Shown here piece after piece: positions 5,476 to 6,433 of a DNA stretch of 6,433 nt. Source of the DNA: Pseudomonadota bacterium. GTDB lineage: Bacteria; Pseudomonadota; Gammaproteobacteria; Burkholderiales; SG8-39. The translations under genes and the position numbers were made by a program. Every line of letters begins with the position of its first letter. Positions within the stretch are counted from its first letter, which is position 1. The stretch spans positions 1-6,433 of the forward strand of contig JAJZUN010000170.1 in NCBI GenBank assembly GCA_021848555.1, given 5' to 3'. Below the pieces are notes generated by a model. The model had not been told where the DNA came from. It did no database searches and was given only the letters and a program-made list of their open reading frames with translations.

Positions 5476-6300
5476 CTAAGGACGCGCTTTCTCCCCCGCA
5501 ATCAGCTTGCGATACTCGGCGAGTTTCGCCTTCAGCCGTTTTTCCTTGTCTATCCCCAGGCGCAGGAGGATCTTCTGCCCGCTCGACCGGCCCTCCAGGG
5601 CGGGATCGGAAAATTGATACAACACCCAGGGGCGCGTAGGCTTGAGCGGGCCGTGGATTTCAGGCACTTCAACCTTCAGCGCGCCGGCCGGTTCCGGCGT
5701 GTCGAGCAGATGGTCGATCACCACGACCAGGCGGTCGTTGAAGTGCTTGCCGGGAAAGCCCAGGCCTTCGTAGGCGCTTTGGAACAGCGGGTAGAGCCGC
5801 TGGTACAGCGCGACCGCGCGCGCGGCGTCCACCGATTCGACCAATGCGACGAATGGCTCGTAGCGGGCAGCGTTGTTCGCGCCGATGACGCTTGCGTCCT
5901 TGCTCTTGTCGGCGCTGAAACGTCCGGGCGCGGCATTGATCGGCCACTTGCTTGGCGGCGCAAGCGGGCGCGGCAGGTTGTCCACCGTAGCCACGACGCG
6001 GCGCACAAAATTGTCGATCTGCAGGAATTTAAGGACGTTGTTGGCCCCGAGCAGTTCGGTGATCCGGTCTTTGACGAAATTGCCCGCCTGCTCTAGCGAT
6101 GGCAGGTCGGTCATGCCTGGCGGCATAGGCACCGGATGATTGATGGCCGGCGGCAGGGCCGCTGTGGGCGGCGCGATCGGGGCGGGCGCGGCGAGCGAGA
6201 CCGGTGGCGGCAGTTGCGGCGGCGCTTGCCGCAGCCAGAAATAGGCGCCTATCGCGAGCAATACCAGGACTGACACCAGCCCAAGCCACAGTCTTTTCAT
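5476..6300 (-). CDS. DUF3014 domain-containing membrane-anchored protein
   Basis: This 274-residue protein starts MKRLW, followed by one hydrophobic segment (about residues 4-23) that should anchor it in the inner membrane with the rest outside the cytoplasm. A proline/alanine-rich linker spans about 27-62. The DUF3014 domain then fills most of the remainder: LPSLEQAGNFVKDRITELLG, FVRRVVATVDNLPRP (98-112), ARYEPFVALVESVDA, ALYQRLYPLFQSAYEGLGFP (164-183), HFNDRLVVVIDHLL (186-199) and YQFSDPALEGRSSGQKILLR (228-247). These are the family's conserved stretches as I know them. Its function is unknown. The ATG at 6300 has GAGG five bases upstream. It is the most upstream complete gene of the minus-strand run and may follow a partly visible gene that stops at 6337. 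Confidence 0.92.
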   Translation of the reverse strand: MKRLWLGLVSVLVLLAIGAYFWLRQAPPQLPPPVSLAAPAPIAPPTAALPPAINHPVPMPPGMTDLPSLEQAGNFVKDRITELLGANNVLKFLQIDNFVRRVVATVDNLPRPLAPPSKWPINAAPGRFSADKSKDASVIGANNAARYEPFVALVESVDAARAVALYQRLYPLFQSAYEGLGFPGKHFNDRLVVVIDHLLDTPEPAGALKVEVPEIHGPLKPTRPWVLYQFSDPALEGRSSGQKILLRLGIDKEKRLKAKLAEYRKLIAGEKARP

Positions 6301-6336
6301 GGCGACCTCGTTTCGGAGTGATGGTTGGTGTCCATC

Positions 6337-6433
6337 TTACCCCCATGGTCCGTGCATAGGCGCCAGACTCAGCCCAGCGGCCTCGCATTCGGTCTCCTTG
6401 AGTTCTATCGGCCCCGGGCCGATAGAACTCAAG
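6337..6433 (-). CDS. Possible C-terminal end of an unidentified protein, cut by the window edge
   Basis: On the minus strand, a frame open at the window edge runs about 31 codons to a TAA at 6337-6339. It ends with IELKETECEAAGLSLAPMHG followed by PWG, a protein-like composition. The stop lies 36 bases before the DUF3014 ATG, fitting an operon partner. The outermost bases fall in the perfect palindrome (6397-6433), so the first dozen residues may be unreliable. I do not recognise the family, and a frame this short could arise by chance. Confidence 0.3.
   Translation of the reverse strand, partial: LSSIGPGPIELKETECEAAGLSLAPMHGPWG
6397..6433. repeat. Perfect 37-base palindrome at the window edge
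   Basis: The left arm CTTGAGTTCTATCGGCCC (6397-6414) is exactly reverse-complemented by 6416-6433 around a single central C. The right arm finishes on the last base of the window, so the true repeat may be longer. It could be a strong hairpin, a mobile-element end or a fold-back artefact at a contig end. No T-tract is visible. Confidence 0.85.

Noticed and set aside
4892..5479. Plus-strand frame of 195 codons
   Set aside because: It runs antisense to the 81-residue gene, which has better composition and ribosome site, and its translation shows no recognisable domain.
5329..6096. Plus-strand frame of 255 codons
   Set aside because: It is antisense to the clearly recognised DUF3014 gene; the His/Arg-rich translation is a typical shadow.

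Overview
The window looks like a high-GC proteobacterial chromosome fragment, most likely betaproteobacterial (Burkholderiales or Rhodocyclales-like). That assignment rests on codon use and on remembered resemblance of several proteins to betaproteobacterial families, not on a marker gene. Genes are densely packed with short gaps. Both ends cut into reading frames, and the right end stops exactly on the last base of a perfect palindrome, so this may be a complete assembly contig.

Plus strand, left half (1-3436). Three genes appear to form an operon: the C-terminal end of an aminoglycoside-phosphotransferase-fold kinase, an ACAD10/11-type acyl-CoA dehydrogenase with Asp at the usual catalytic-Glu position, and a glutathione S-transferase. 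Kinase plus dehydrogenase resembles a split form of animal ACAD10/ACAD11 and the LvaA/LvaC pair of Pseudomonas putida, which process 4-hydroxyacyl-CoA through a phosphorylated intermediate. Next comes a TTG-started gene for a DUF6901-like protein with a CxxCPL motif. It is followed by a 74-residue unrecognised protein preceded by what looks like a class II FNR/ANR-type promoter: a 9/10 FNR box centred 41.5 bases upstream of the predicted transcription start, an extended -10 element and a strong ribosome binding site.

Minus strand, right half (3482-6433). An NAD-type short-chain dehydrogenase converges on the 74-residue gene, with a bulged hairpin between them. Upstream of it lie a YciA-like hotdog acyl-CoA thioesterase, an 81-residue protein with a winged-helix-like C-terminus, and a membrane-anchored DUF3014 protein. 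A possible C-terminal remnant of another gene precedes DUF3014 at the right edge.

Together the kinase, dehydrogenase, GST, SDR and thioesterase suggest acyl-CoA and (hydroxy) fatty or keto acid catabolism. The DUF6901-like, 74-residue, 81-residue and DUF3014 proteins have no function that can be read from sequence. I saw no CRISPR array, tRNA, rRNA, insertion sequence or prophage gene.
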